Positions 54,302 through 63,808 of a stretch of DNA of 64,000 bases are shown one piece after another. Position 1 is the stretch's first letter, and each line of letters opens with the position of its first letter. The stretch covers positions 1 through 64,000 of the forward strand of contig CALJNA010000031.1 of the NCBI GenBank assembly GCA_937981955.1, read 5' to 3'. A model generated the notes under the pieces. The model was not told the DNA's origin, did not search any database, and was given only the letters and a program-made list of their open reading frames with translations. Made by a program: the position numbers and the translations under genes. The stretch is from an uncultured Granulosicoccaceae bacterium (GTDB lineage Bacteria > Pseudomonadota > Gammaproteobacteria > Granulosicoccales > Granulosicoccaceae).

Positions 54302-55393
54302 TTACGTGCTTTGAATAACAATGTTTGGAAAGCTTGCACTGTAGTCTTTTGCTTGCTTGGCCAGGCGTGCCGCAGCGCTACGTGCAATCTCGCGATAGAT
54401 TTCACTGGCACGGCAGTCCGGCTCGGCAACGACGGTAGGCTTACCACTGTCTGCCTGCTGCCTTATCCGCAGCTCCAACGGCAGCGAACCGAGCAGATTA
54501 ACGCCAGCTTCTTCCGCCATGGAACGACCACCGCCTTCTCCAAAGATCGGTTCTTCATGCGAACACTGGCTACAGATGTGTGTAGACATGTTTTCAACAA
54601 TGCCTAGAATCGGGATATCGACCTTTTCAAACATCTTCAAGCCCTTGCGGGCATCAAGCAAAGCAATGTCCTGCGGCGTGGTAACGATAATTGCACCACT
54701 GACCGGTACTTTTTGCGCAAGTGTTAACTGGGTGTCACCTGTACCCGGTGGCAAGTCAATCAGCAGATAATCAAGGTCACGCCAGCGAGTATCGTTAAGC
54801 AGCTGCTCGAGCGCCTGCGTCACCATGGGCCCACGCCAGATCATCGGCGACTCCTCATCGACCAGGAATCCGATGGACATGGTTTGCACACCGTAATTTT
54901 CCATCGGCTCAAGGGTTTTGCCGTCAGTGGATTCGGGTTGGCCTGACAGCCCCATCATGCGCGGTTGACTGGGCCCGTAAATATCAGCATCGAGTAACCC
55001 GACCGAGGCACCCTCTGCGGCGAGTGCCAGCGCAAGATTAACCGATGTGGTTGATTTGCCGACACCGCCCTTACCGGACGCGACCGCGATGATGTTCTTT
55101 ACATTGTCGAGCCGTTTGACCCCATGCTGGACCGAATGGGCAATGATTTTTTGCTGAACATCAATGTTTGTGTTACTCGCACCGGTTTTGGCGACCAGCT
55201 CGTTGTGCAACTTCTCGCACATGACTTCGCTGTAGCTCGCACACGGATAAGGCATGGAGAGCGTAATAGACAGTTCATTTCCATCGATCTTGATGTCATC
55301 GACGGTCTTGGCTTTGAGCAAACTGGACTCAAGATGCGGATCGATGAATTCGCCAAGCACCTGCTCGACTTTTTCGCGGGTCAATTCAGACAT
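54302..55393 (-). CDS. mrp: Iron-sulfur cluster carrier ATPase Mrp/ApbC
   Basis: Mrp/ApbC is a P-loop ATPase that carries [4Fe-4S] clusters to target proteins such as IspH here or RnfB. The 363-residue protein has an N-terminal MIP18-like (FeS assembly) region (about 1-90), the Walker A-type deviant GKGGVGKSTTSVNLALALAAEG, and ATPase motifs SIGFLVDEESPMIWRGPMVTQALEQLL. The bridging cysteines in HICSQCSHEEPIFGEGGG (CxxC) bind the cluster. It is divergent from metG, a common gene order. Confidence 0.95.
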   Translation of the reverse strand: MSELTREKVEQVLGEFIDPHLESSLLKAKTVDDIKIDGNELSITLSMPYPCASYSEVMCEKLHNELVAKTGASNTNIDVQQKIIAHSVQHGVKRLDNVKNIIAVASGKGGVGKSTTSVNLALALAAEGASVGLLDADIYGPSQPRMMGLSGQPESTDGKTLEPMENYGVQTMSIGFLVDEESPMIWRGPMVTQALEQLLNDTRWRDLDYLLIDLPPGTGDTQLTLAQKVPVSGAIIVTTPQDIALLDARKGLKMFEKVDIPILGIVENMSTHICSQCSHEEPIFGEGGGRSMAEEAGVNLLGSLPLELRIRQQADSGKPTVVAEPDCRASEIYREIARSAAARLAKQAKDYSASFPNIVIQST

Positions 55394-55486
55394 AATTGTG
55401 GCGTGGCTCCCATGACGGTGGGCTGTTAGACTACGTAAACGAACCCCCGACTATACACAACCTAGCTAAAAAAAGAACACGAGAGT

Positions 55487-57514
55487 ATGAGCCGAAAGAT
55501 TCTGGTCACCAGCGCCCTGCCGTATGCCAATGGCGATTTACACATCGGACACCTGTTGGAGTACATCCAGACCGATATCTGGGTGCGCTACCAGCGACTG
55601 ATGGGTAATCAGTGCCAGTGGGTATGGGCTGATGATGCTCACGGCACGCCGATCATGCTCAAGGCACAGCAGGAAGGCATAACGCCCGAAGAGCTGATTA
55701 AACGAGTTAAAGCATCCCATGAAAAAGACATCGCCGGATTTCTGCTCTCGCCTGATAATTTCCACACCACGCACTCTGAGGAAAATCGCGAAATGTCCGA
55801 GCTTGTTTACAAGAAGCTCGACAGCGCGGGGCTCATTGTTCGCAAAACCATCAAGCAACTCTACGATGCAAAGGAAAATATGTTTCTGCCAGACCGCTAC
55901 GTTAAGGGGGTATGCCCTAACTGTGGCACAGCAGATCAATACGGTGATAACTGCGAATCGTGCAGTGCAACCTACGATGCTACCGAATTAAAAGATCCGA
56001 TTTCGCAAATCTCTGGCACCGCGCCGGAGCTGCGAGATTCAGAACAGCACTTTTTCGCTCTCAGCGAATTCAGCGACATGTTGAAGCAATGGACAGCCGG
56101 TCCTGCCGTACAAGACGAAGTGGGTAACAAACTACGAGAGTGGCTCGACAGCGGATTACAGAATTGGGATATATCGCGTAACGCACCTTACTTCGGTTTT
56201 GAAATACCGAATGCGCCGGGAAAATATTTTTACGTCTGGCTCGATGCACCGATCGGTTATATAGGCAGCCATAAACATTTGGCCAAACGCACGGGTGAAG
56301 ATTATGAAGACACCTGGAAATCAGATTCCGATGTTGAGCTGTACCACTTTATCGGAAAAGACATTATCAACTTCCACTGTCTGTTCTGGCCTGCCATGCT
56401 TCAAGGTGCAGGTTATCGCAAACCAACCGGTGTGTTTTGTCATGGCTTCTTAATGCTTGATGATGCCAAAATGTCAAAGTCACGTGGTACGTTCGTTTCC
56501 GCTGCCACCTGGCTTGAACATCTTGAACCGGAATATTTGCGGTACTACTTCGCGTGCAAACTAAACAGCAGTGTCACGGATCTGAATCTGAACCTTGACG
56601 ACTTCGTTACGCGCGTAAATGCCGATCTGGTCGGCAAAGTGGTTAACATTGCCAGTCGATGTGCCGGATTTATAACCAAACAGTTTGATGGCATGCTCAG
56701 CACCGAGTACCCAGCCGCGTTAATCGACGACTACGACAATCTTGTCAGCGCAAAATCCATTATTTGTGAACATTATGAGCAGCGTGAATTTGGCAAAGCC
56801 ATGCGCGAAATCATGTTGCTGGCAGAACATGCCAACACCTACATTAATGATGCTGAACCCTGGGTGAAAATCAAGGAAGAAGCAAACCGCGATGAGGTGC
56901 AGGCCATATGCACTGTCGGGCTTAACTACTTTCGCATCATCATGACTTACCTCAGCCCTGTTGTTCCTCAGTTAGCGCAAAAAACAGAACAGTTTCTGAA
57001 CACAGAGCTTACGATGGCGGCGCTCGAATCGCCATTGGTCAATCACAAGATAGAAAAATTCAAACCGCTAATGACGCGCATTGAAACATCGCAGGTAGAA
57101 AAGCTCATGGCAGCAACAGAAAAACAGAACGCGAGCATAGCAAACAAGGCCGTGCCCGCAAACGCTGCATCTTTCGACGCAATCAAACCGGAAATTGATA
57201 TCAGCGATTTTGAAAAGATCGACTTACGCGTTGCAATAATTGTCAACGCTCAGCCGGTTGAGGGTGCTGACAAACTGATTGAGCTTACATTAGACATCGG
57301 CCTGGAGACTCGGACTGTTTTTGCCGGAATCAAAGCCGCATACGAACCAGCAGACCTTGTTGGCAGACAAACCATTATGGTGGCCAACCTGAAACCAAGA
57401 AAGATGCGCTTCGGGTTGTCATCGGGCATGGTGTTGGCGGCAGGTCCGGGCGGCAAGGATTTGTTTATTCTATCCCCAGACGATGGTGCATATGCGGGTA
57501 TGCGAGCCAAGTAG
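55487..57514 (+). CDS. metG: Methionyl-tRNA synthetase
   Basis: Charges tRNA-Met. The 675-residue protein has the HIGH-type motif PYANGDLHIGHLLEY, a zinc-knuckle with cysteines in VCPNCGTADQYGDNCESCSATY (CxxC...CxxC), KMSKS as AKMSKSRGTFV, and a C-terminal EMAP/OB-fold tRNA-binding domain (about 570-675; VEGADKLIELTLDIG, KMRFGLSSGMVLAAG). Two-domain length matches the E. coli dimeric form. The gene has a weak GAG SD. The rnf operon follows 27 bp later. Confidence 0.97.
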   Translation: MSRKILVTSALPYANGDLHIGHLLEYIQTDIWVRYQRLMGNQCQWVWADDAHGTPIMLKAQQEGITPEELIKRVKASHEKDIAGFLLSPDNFHTTHSEENREMSELVYKKLDSAGLIVRKTIKQLYDAKENMFLPDRYVKGVCPNCGTADQYGDNCESCSATYDATELKDPISQISGTAPELRDSEQHFFALSEFSDMLKQWTAGPAVQDEVGNKLREWLDSGLQNWDISRNAPYFGFEIPNAPGKYFYVWLDAPIGYIGSHKHLAKRTGEDYEDTWKSDSDVELYHFIGKDIINFHCLFWPAMLQGAGYRKPTGVFCHGFLMLDDAKMSKSRGTFVSAATWLEHLEPEYLRYYFACKLNSSVTDLNLNLDDFVTRVNADLVGKVVNIASRCAGFITKQFDGMLSTEYPAALIDDYDNLVSAKSIICEHYEQREFGKAMREIMLLAEHANTYINDAEPWVKIKEEANRDEVQAICTVGLNYFRIIMTYLSPVVPQLAQKTEQFLNTELTMAALESPLVNHKIEKFKPLMTRIETSQVEKLMAATEKQNASIANKAVPANAASFDAIKPEIDISDFEKIDLRVAIIVNAQPVEGADKLIELTLDIGLETRTVFAGIKAAYEPADLVGRQTIMVANLKPRKMRFGLSSGMVLAAGPGGKDLFILSPDDGAYAGMRAK

Positions 57515-57541
57515 TGCACTCCCGCGTGACCAAGCACTGCT

Positions 57542-58117
57542 ATGAATGAGTGGGCACTTATTCTGCTGACCACTGTGCTGGTCAACAACTTTGTGTTAAC
57601 GCAGTTTCTCGGCTTGTGTCCGTTTATGGGTGTGTCTCGTACGCTCGAAAGTGCATTGGGTATGGGTATGGCCACAAGCTTCGTGCTTACGCTTGCATCG
57701 GCGTTGAGTTACATAATCAATCAATGGTTACTGGTGCCATTTGAGCTCGGCTACTTGCGGACGATCAGTTTTATTTTGATAATTGCGCTTGTAGTGCAAT
57801 TCACCGAAATCATCATTCGTCAGCGCAGCCCCATGCTACACAGAGTACTGGGTTTGTATCTTCCACTCATTACCACCAATTGCGCCGTGCTGGGCGTGGC
57901 CTTACTCAGTGCGCGTCAGCACGACTCATTAATTGAAGCTGTGGTTTTTGGCTTTGGTGCAGCAGCTGGTTTTACGCTGGTGCTCATCTTGTTCTCGCTG
58001 CTTCGTCAACGCCTGGCCGGGGCTAATGTGCCACCTGCGTTCAAGGGTAATGCTATTGGACTGATTACCGCAGGCATTATGTCACTGGCTTTTATGGGAT
58101 TCACGGGTTTGGCTTGA
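57542..58117 (+). CDS. rsxA: Electron transport complex subunit RsxA/RnfA
   Basis: First gene of the rnfABCDGE operon, encoding an ion-pumping or SoxR-reducing redox complex in the inner membrane. The 191-residue integral protein has six helices and the family start [34 protein letters not shown], with the conserved cysteine in LGLCPF, and GITNCAVLG-like [11 protein letters not shown], where the cysteines hold a membrane [2Fe-2S] cluster with RnfE. The stop overlaps with a possible upstream start of rnfB. Confidence 0.95.
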   Translation: MNEWALILLTTVLVNNFVLTQFLGLCPFMGVSRTLESALGMGMATSFVLTLASALSYIINQWLLVPFELGYLRTISFILIIALVVQFTEIIIRQRSPMLHRVLGLYLPLITTNCAVLGVALLSARQHDSLIEAVVFGFGAAAGFTLVLILFSLLRQRLAGANVPPAFKGNAIGLITAGIMSLAFMGFTGLA

Positions 58118-58122
58118 ACACA

Positions 58123-58671
58123 ATGAGCTTTGTCATTCCTTTTTTGCTGGTTGTATTTGCTTTGATTGCAACAGGTGCATTGCTCGCTCGATTATCACGC
58201 ACCAACACAAGTACAGACAAAAACAATACATCGGCAATGATAGAACAGGTGAATGCTGTGCTGCCGCAAACGCAGTGTGCGCAATGTGGCTACCCTGGCT
58301 GTCGACCATATGCCAGCGCCATCATTGAACAGAACGAACAGATAAACCGATGCCCTCCGGGTGGTGATAAGACGATTACGGACTTGTCAAACTTATTGGG
58401 CACACCAGTAATACCACTGAACAATGAATGTGGTGTTGTTAAGCCGCCACTGGTTGCAATTATTGATGAGTCGGTGTGTATCGGTTGCACGCTCTGCATA
58501 CAAGCTTGCCCGGTGGATGCCATTGTTGGTGCATCAAAACTGATGCACACGGTTATCCAAAATGAGTGTACGGGTTGTGAATTATGCTTACCGCCTTGCC
58601 CTGTCGACTGTATTGAGTTACTGACACCACAACAAACCGCAGCCGACTGGCAATGGCCGCGTCCTGCGTAA
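58123..58671 (+). CDS. rsxB: Electron transport complex subunit RsxB/RnfB
   Basis: RnfB accepts electrons from ferredoxin. The 182-residue protein has one N-terminal helix (about 4-24), then a cluster-binding motif [16 protein letters not shown], and two C-terminal [4Fe-4S] motifs [16 protein letters not shown] and [16 protein letters not shown]. The ATG at 58123 gives the normal hydrophobic start; a TTG at 58114 overlaps the rnfA stop. SD is weak, suggesting coupling to rnfA. It is shorter than some RnfB with extra clusters. Confidence 0.94.
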   Translation: MSFVIPFLLVVFALIATGALLARLSRTNTSTDKNNTSAMIEQVNAVLPQTQCAQCGYPGCRPYASAIIEQNEQINRCPPGGDKTITDLSNLLGTPVIPLNNECGVVKPPLVAIIDESVCIGCTLCIQACPVDAIVGASKLMHTVIQNECTGCELCLPPCPVDCIELLTPQQTAADWQWPRPA

Positions 58672-58681
58672 CATTGGCGAC

Positions 58682-60268
58682 GTGAACACTTTACTCAACA
58701 CACTCGCAACGCGCTTAGGTTTCCACAACCAACAACCGCCCTTCTCTTTTCATGGCGGATTGCCACTGAACCCGAATAAACGGGCACTGGGTGAGAGTAT
58801 TGTTGAACCCCCACTACCACCCTACTTGATTATTCCGCTTATTAACTATGCAAAGCAGTCACTGACGCCAACCGTTGCAGTGGGTGACTCGGTACGACGT
58901 GGTCAGTTACTGGCAGCAGGTGTTGTTGCACCAACATCCGGCAAAATTAAAGCGATTAAGCCACATGCCACAATCCACCCGGATACACTAGCTGTCAACG
59001 CTATTGTTCTGCACTGCGATGGCGAAGATAAGCGCGGCAACCCGAGCGCATCAGATAACCCACAAGAGCTCGGCGGCGCCAGCGATAATCTGAGCAGGCT
59101 GATCAAACTACGTTCATCTGGCAAACAATCTCAGATGCAACAACTGGTTGATCAGTTTGCGTTGTCAGGTTTAGGTGGTGCGGGATTCCCTACAGCTGAA
59201 AAGTTACTGGGAAATACCACACCTGTTAAAACTTTGATTATCAACGCCGCCGAATGTGAACCGGAAATTTCGTGCGATGAAGCATTGATACAAAGCGATG
59301 CGATTGATATTGTCAAAGGCATTGACGCTGCAGTCCAATTATCACAATGCGATCAGTGCATAGTGGCTATTGAAGATTCCAAGCCTGCAGCCATTGAAAA
59401 TTTGCAAAGTGCACTAAAAGACAAGCCCACAGCCGCACAACTGATGATCATTCCAACTCGCTACCCCACCGGAGCTGAGAGTCCCCTAATTGAGTGCGTA
59501 ACCGGCAAATACATCCCTCACAATCAAAAACCAACCGACCATGGTGTTGTCTGCATTAATATCGCAACAGCTTTAGCGTTGTGGCATGCACTTGACAATG
59601 CACCGCTCGACTCTCGTGTGTTATCGCTCGGTGGCCAATCCATGCCAAACCCTTGCAATGTGCGCGTACGGTTTGGCACAACAGTCAATTTTATTTTACA
59701 CAGCACGGGAAACAACTCGGTTGTTAACGATCATCGTATTCGCGCGGGCGGACCACTCAGCGGATTCGATCTACAAAATCTCTCGGTACCCATAACGGCG
59801 CACACCAACTGCATTCTTGCCGAACCAAGGGTTGAAATCACTGATGCACAAGCCTGTATACGCTGTGGTCAATGCGCTGATGTGTGCCCAGCCAGACTAT
59901 TGCCTCAACAACTGCACTGGCATGCAATGGCGGATGATTTGAACGGCTGTAAGCAGTTTCAGCTTGATGCATGTATCGAGTGTGGGTGTTGTGATCTGGT
60001 TTGCCCATCATCTATCAAACTGACGGAAACTTTTCGATACGCAAAATCTCAAGCGCGTTTTAGAGACACTTTAGAACTAAAGGCTGTCGCTGCCGAGCAG
60101 CGTTTTACTGAAAGAGAACATCGACTGGAACAACGGGCGTTGGCAAGAAAGCGTGCCATTGAAGAACGCAAGAAAACCATTCAATCCAGCAGCGAACCTG
60201 ATCGTGAAGAAATTAAAGCAGCGCTGGCCAGGGCACGCGCAAAGCGTCAGCCAAAGCAATCCAGATGA
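58682..60268 (+). CDS. rsxC: Electron transport complex subunit RsxC/RnfC
   Basis: RnfC is the peripheral NADH-side subunit with an FMN-like binding domain and two [4Fe-4S] clusters. The 528-residue product begins with GTG; FHGGLPLNPNKRAL and the biotinyl-lipoyl-like region VGDSVRRGQLLAAGVVAPTSG are present, then ALSGLGGAGFPTAEKL, NAAECEPEISCDEALIQ and cluster motifs CIRCGQCADVCPARLLP and CIECGCCDLVCPSSIK. The long Ala/Lys repeats of E. coli RsxC are missing; only a short Glu/Arg/Lys-rich tail remains. rnfD start overlaps the stop (ATGA). Confidence 0.95.
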   Translation: MNTLLNTLATRLGFHNQQPPFSFHGGLPLNPNKRALGESIVEPPLPPYLIIPLINYAKQSLTPTVAVGDSVRRGQLLAAGVVAPTSGKIKAIKPHATIHPDTLAVNAIVLHCDGEDKRGNPSASDNPQELGGASDNLSRLIKLRSSGKQSQMQQLVDQFALSGLGGAGFPTAEKLLGNTTPVKTLIINAAECEPEISCDEALIQSDAIDIVKGIDAAVQLSQCDQCIVAIEDSKPAAIENLQSALKDKPTAAQLMIIPTRYPTGAESPLIECVTGKYIPHNQKPTDHGVVCINIATALALWHALDNAPLDSRVLSLGGQSMPNPCNVRVRFGTTVNFILHSTGNNSVVNDHRIRAGGPLSGFDLQNLSVPITAHTNCILAEPRVEITDAQACIRCGQCADVCPARLLPQQLHWHAMADDLNGCKQFQLDACIECGCCDLVCPSSIKLTETFRYAKSQARFRDTLELKAVAAEQRFTEREHRLEQRALARKRAIEERKKTIQSSSEPDREEIKAALARARAKRQPKQSR

Positions 60269-61272
60269 CACGGATTATTCTCGACAAACAAGCTGTTACT
60301 GCACCCACCAGAAACACATCCAACATCATGCTGTTGGTGCTTGCTGCGCTAGTGCCCGGCATCGCTGTTTATTCATATGTAATTAGCCCGATAGTAGTGA
60401 TTAATGCACTGGTGGCTATGTTTAGCGCCGTGGTGTTTGAACTACTGGCGGTCAAGTTAAGAGGAGCCAGGGGCTGGCCCGCAGTACAAGATGGCAGTAT
60501 TACCGTCGCAGCGGTATTACTTGCACTGGCGGTACCGCCAGGCTTGCCGTTTTGGCAGCTGCTAGTGGGTGTGTTCATCATGGTGATGTTAGGCAAACAG
60601 GTGTATGGAGGGCTTGGCAATAATCCGTTTAATCCTGCTATGGTCGGATACGCCGCTTTGATGATTTCGTTTCCGCAAAACATGACACTGTGGTTCGCGC
60701 CGGGTGAATTACATAGTGCCGGGTTTGTATCCTTGATAGAAGCCAAATTGGGTATGGGGCAAACGGATATTGGCTCAAACAAGGTTTGGGATGGCGTCAC
60801 TGCTGCAACACCACTGGAGCAAGTACGCGTGTGGCGTTTACAATCGCTTGATGATAATGGCAATAGCACTGCACTAAGTCTGGCATTCTCAGCATCTGGC
60901 TGGTTATGGATTAATCTGGCTTTTCTTCTCGGTGGATTATTTTTACTGTATAAAAAAGTTATTCAATGGCATATTCCTGTAGCAGTTGTTACAAGCTTCA
61001 CTCTGCTGACTCTGCTACTGGGGCAAAGCCAGATTCCCCTTTATCAATTGGTGTTTTCCGGTGCACTAATACTCGGGGCTTTTTTTATTGCAACCGACCC
61101 GGTAACCGCCGCCGCAAGTAATCGAGGCAGGTTGATTTTCGGTTCGGGTGTCGGCGCGCTGACTTTTACAATCCGGGAATTTGGTGGTTATCCTGAGGGA
61201 ATTGCATTTGCCATACTGTTAATGAATCTTTGTGTGCCCTTGATTGACTATCTCGACCGCCGCCCTGACTAA
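60265..61272 (+). CDS. rsxD: Electron transport complex subunit RsxD/RnfD
   Basis: RnfD is an integral subunit with covalent FMN. The 335-residue protein has about eight to ten helices. LVALAMFSAVVFE-like early helices, GLGNNPFNPAMVGYAAL, DGVTAATPLEQVR (the flavinylation region with a Thr after TAAT) and GALILGAFFIATDPVTAA are typical. Its start overlaps rnfC. rnfG starts 5 bp after its stop. Confidence 0.95.
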   Translation: MTRIILDKQAVTAPTRNTSNIMLLVLAALVPGIAVYSYVISPIVVINALVAMFSAVVFELLAVKLRGARGWPAVQDGSITVAAVLLALAVPPGLPFWQLLVGVFIMVMLGKQVYGGLGNNPFNPAMVGYAALMISFPQNMTLWFAPGELHSAGFVSLIEAKLGMGQTDIGSNKVWDGVTAATPLEQVRVWRLQSLDDNGNSTALSLAFSASGWLWINLAFLLGGLFLLYKKVIQWHIPVAVVTSFTLLTLLLGQSQIPLYQLVFSGALILGAFFIATDPVTAAASNRGRLIFGSGVGALTFTIREFGGYPEGIAFAILLMNLCVPLIDYLDRRPD

Positions 61273-61276
61273 CACC

Positions 61277-61903
61277 ATGAACAAGGAAGAACTCAAAAAC
61301 GGTCTTATTCTTGGCAGTGGCGCCGTCATCGCGCTACTCGTTATTATTTTCGTTTTTCTGTTTACAAAGCCACATATAGATAAAACAAATCAACAGCAAC
61401 TATCAGAACATCTAGCGGAACTGCTGACTCCGGGCAGTTATAACAATAATCCGGCAAGCGACAGTATCATGCTGTCCCACCCCGCGTTAGGCAGTGATCG
61501 GGCTCTTCCAGTTTATCGCGCAATGCAGAACAACAAACCCGTTGCTGCTGTCATAACAGCCATTGCACCTGACGGATACAACGGTGATATCAATCTACTG
61601 ATCGGCATCAGTGTCGAAGGCGAGGTATTGGCAGTAAGGGTCACTGGTCATCGGGAGACACCGGGACTTGGAGACGATATCGACAAACGTAAATCTAACT
61701 GGATTCACTCTTTTAATGGCTTACCAGCGCGTCTGATGCAAGCAAAGGATTGGCAAGTCAAGAAAGATGGCGGACAGTTCGACCAGTTCACCGGAGCCAC
61801 CATTACGCCACGTGCGGTCATACAATCAGTTTATAAAGTGGCACAATGGTATCTGGACAACCAACAGAGCGTGTACAGGCAAAGCGGAGATACGGCCAAA
61901 TAG
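61277..61903 (+). CDS. rsxG: Electron transport complex subunit RsxG/RnfG
   Basis: RnfG is a periplasmic-side flavoprotein. The 208-residue protein starts MNKEELKNGLILGSGAV with one N-terminal helix, and has GHRETPGLGDDIDKRKSNWI and the covalent FMN motif SGAT-type FTGATITPRAVI (Thr acceptor in GATIT). An in-frame upstream start at 61244 overlaps rnfD and is not preferred. rnfE starts 1 base after the stop. Confidence 0.95.
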   Translation: MNKEELKNGLILGSGAVIALLVIIFVFLFTKPHIDKTNQQQLSEHLAELLTPGSYNNNPASDSIMLSHPALGSDRALPVYRAMQNNKPVAAVITAIAPDGYNGDINLLIGISVEGEVLAVRVTGHRETPGLGDDIDKRKSNWIHSFNGLPARLMQAKDWQVKKDGGQFDQFTGATITPRAVIQSVYKVAQWYLDNQQSVYRQSGDTAK

Positions 61904-61904
61904 A

Positions 61905-62639
61905 ATGACAAACATCGTGACCGACAAAACGATAGAAGATAAAACAGCTTATTCGCGACTGATTAAAGACGGTCTGTGGGTCGAAAATCCTGGTCTGGTT
62001 AAACTGCTCGGCCTGTGCCCGTTGCTTGCTGTCAGCAACACAACCATTAATGGTTTAGCGCTTGGTCTTGCCACAATCCTCACACTGCTGGTCTCGAACA
62101 CATTGGTATCTGTGTTTCGTTCAATCATCAAACCAGCCATTCGCATACCACTGTATGTATTGCTGATTGCTTCCACGGTTTCTGTTATCGAATTACTAAT
62201 GCAGGCATGGCTACCCGAATTGTTTATTACGCTTGGGATTTTTCTGCCGCTCATAGTAACTAACTGCCTTATCCTTGGGAGGGCGGAAAGCTATGCTTCG
62301 AGAGAAACGGTAAAGTTTGCCGCAACTGACGCAATCGCAATGGGTCTGGGCTTTCTTGCGGTACTGGTTTTGTTGGGTGCGGTGCGCGAATTCATTGGCC
62401 AGGGAAGTGTTTTGGCAGACAGTGCTTTTTTGTTTGGCGAATCGGCACGCACACTGACAATACAGGTATTCGATGCTCGACATGGCTTACTGTTGGCCCT
62501 GCTTCCACCCGGGGCATTTATCGGTCTGGGATTACTATTAGCTCTAAAAAACATGATTGATCAGTCAACGACTGCAAAGCAGGTTATGCCGCTAGTTGAG
62601 CATCAATCCGCCCACACGGCAAAAGAAGGAACCAGCTGA
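61905..62639 (+). CDS. rsxE: Electron transport complex subunit RsxE/RnfE
   Basis: RnfE is the partner of RnfA in the membrane core. The 244-residue product begins MTNIVTDKTIEDK at 61905, with six helices and LGLCPLLAVSNTTINGLALGLA and LGIFLPLIVTNCLILGRAES (conserved cysteines of the membrane cluster). The operon order A-B-C-D-G-E is that of gammaproteobacteria; nth, often next in E. coli, is replaced here by a DUF1841 gene. Confidence 0.95.
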   Translation: MTNIVTDKTIEDKTAYSRLIKDGLWVENPGLVKLLGLCPLLAVSNTTINGLALGLATILTLLVSNTLVSVFRSIIKPAIRIPLYVLLIASTVSVIELLMQAWLPELFITLGIFLPLIVTNCLILGRAESYASRETVKFAATDAIAMGLGFLAVLVLLGAVREFIGQGSVLADSAFLFGESARTLTIQVFDARHGLLLALLPPGAFIGLGLLLALKNMIDQSTTAKQVMPLVEHQSAHTAKEGTS

Positions 62640-62641
62640 TC

Positions 62642-63067
62642 ATGATCTTTACGCAAGATAGAACTCGCATGCGGGAAATGTTCTTCAGCGCGTGGAAAAA
62701 GCACTTGGATAACGAGACGCTCGAGCCGATGGAGAAACAAATTGTATCGCTGCTGAGAGATCATCCCGAGTATCACGGACTTATCGAAAACCCGGATGCT
62801 ATCGACAAAGATTTCACACCGGAGCACGGTGAGCTAAATCCATTCTTGCATCTGAGCTTGCACCTGGCGTTACGCGAACAGGTCGGAACTGATCGGCCAA
62901 AAGGCATTGCCGCAGTAACTCGATCGCTATTAATGAAACACGGCGACGGGCACACCGTTGAGCATTTAATGATTGAATGTCTTGGTGAATTTTTATGGGA
63001 TGCTCAACGGGCTCAACGTGAGCCCGACGAACTTGCTTATCTGGAAAAACTCAAACTGTTAATCTAG
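62642..63067 (+). CDS. DUF1841 family protein
   Basis: The 141-residue cytoplasmic protein starts MIFTQDRTRMREMFFSAWKKHL, 2 bp after rnfE, with SD GGA nearby. FTPEHGELNPFLHLSLHLALREQVGTDRPKGI and GHTVEHLMIECLGEFLWDAQR are the DUF1841 hallmarks; the several conserved His and Glu residues could bind metal. Function is unknown. Position at the end of the rnf operon suggests cotranscription. Confidence 0.88.
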   Translation: MIFTQDRTRMREMFFSAWKKHLDNETLEPMEKQIVSLLRDHPEYHGLIENPDAIDKDFTPEHGELNPFLHLSLHLALREQVGTDRPKGIAAVTRSLLMKHGDGHTVEHLMIECLGEFLWDAQRAQREPDELAYLEKLKLLI

Positions 63068-63096
63068 GTTTAATATTAGTCTTGAATGGCTTGCAC

Positions 63097-63612
63097 TTAG
63101 CAATCAGGCATAGAGACAAGCGCTTTTGCATCGCTGCCAAACAGAGCATTGGAGGGCGCACTGCCATTCAAGCTGATCTCCACTGCACCACCTTGAATTT
63201 CTGCACGTGATACGCGAATGTTCCCGAGTTCGCTGTTCTGCAATGTGTCATCAACATCGATCGTAAAACTGACTGACTTGCTCGGCGCTAACTGATCTAT
63301 CGCCAAATCGAGAGAGGTCTGCCCATCTTGTACCCGTTCAGCTCCAATCAATGTGATTTTGCCATCGCTTGTTTCAAACGGCTGGAATACTTCCACACCT
63401 TCCCCAGCAGCAGTCGTATCGAAAATCAACTTGCCCTGGCTTTTACGCAGATCAATCTTGACAACCAGGCTCTGCAACAGGCACTCACCTGCATTGCTGA
63501 TTACAAACCTGTCTTTTGGCGCACCTTCCATAAAGGTGATCGACACATTTGCATTGGTAGTGTGCGAGAAGCTGGCTACCAGGGCGAAAAGAAAGAAGCT
63601 GGTTTTAGTCAT
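63097..63612 (-). CDS. Secreted protein resembling 'aggregation factor core' proteins
   Basis: The 171-residue product has a signal peptide (1-21, SHTTNA). The mature part, VSITFMEGAPKDRFVISNAGECLLQSLVVKIDLRKSQGKLIFDT and GVEVFQPFE, resembles proteins that databases label aggregation factor core (from memory). It is beta-rich with two cysteines (C44 and the final C). Function is unknown. It is convergent with the DUF1841 gene. Confidence 0.65.
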   Translation of the reverse strand: MTKTSFFLFALVASFSHTTNANVSITFMEGAPKDRFVISNAGECLLQSLVVKIDLRKSQGKLIFDTTAAGEGVEVFQPFETSDGKITLIGAERVQDGQTSLDLAIDQLAPSKSVSFTIDVDDTLQNSELGNIRVSRAEIQGGAVEISLNGSAPSNALFGSDAKALVSMPDC

Positions 63613-63766
63613 AACAAGTCCGTAAGCGTTTAACTGAGCTTTTATAAATGATAAGCCAAAGAGGAAAAAATTGGCTTGGTATGGACTAGTACGAACTAAC
63701 CAACACAGTGGATTTATTCGAAAATACTGGCAATATCAGTGATATGCCAACAGCGAAAACAAAAAA

Positions 63767-63788
63767 GGCGTCCGAAGACGCCTTTTTT
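63767..63788. terminator. Bidirectional intrinsic terminator
   Basis: GGCGTC (63767-63772), loop CGAA, GACGCC (63777-63782), with an A-run before and TTTTTT after (63783-63788). It serves the minus-strand gene that ends at 63809. Confidence 0.85.
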
Positions 63789-63808
63789 GTTGTTATGGCA
63801 TGTTGAAA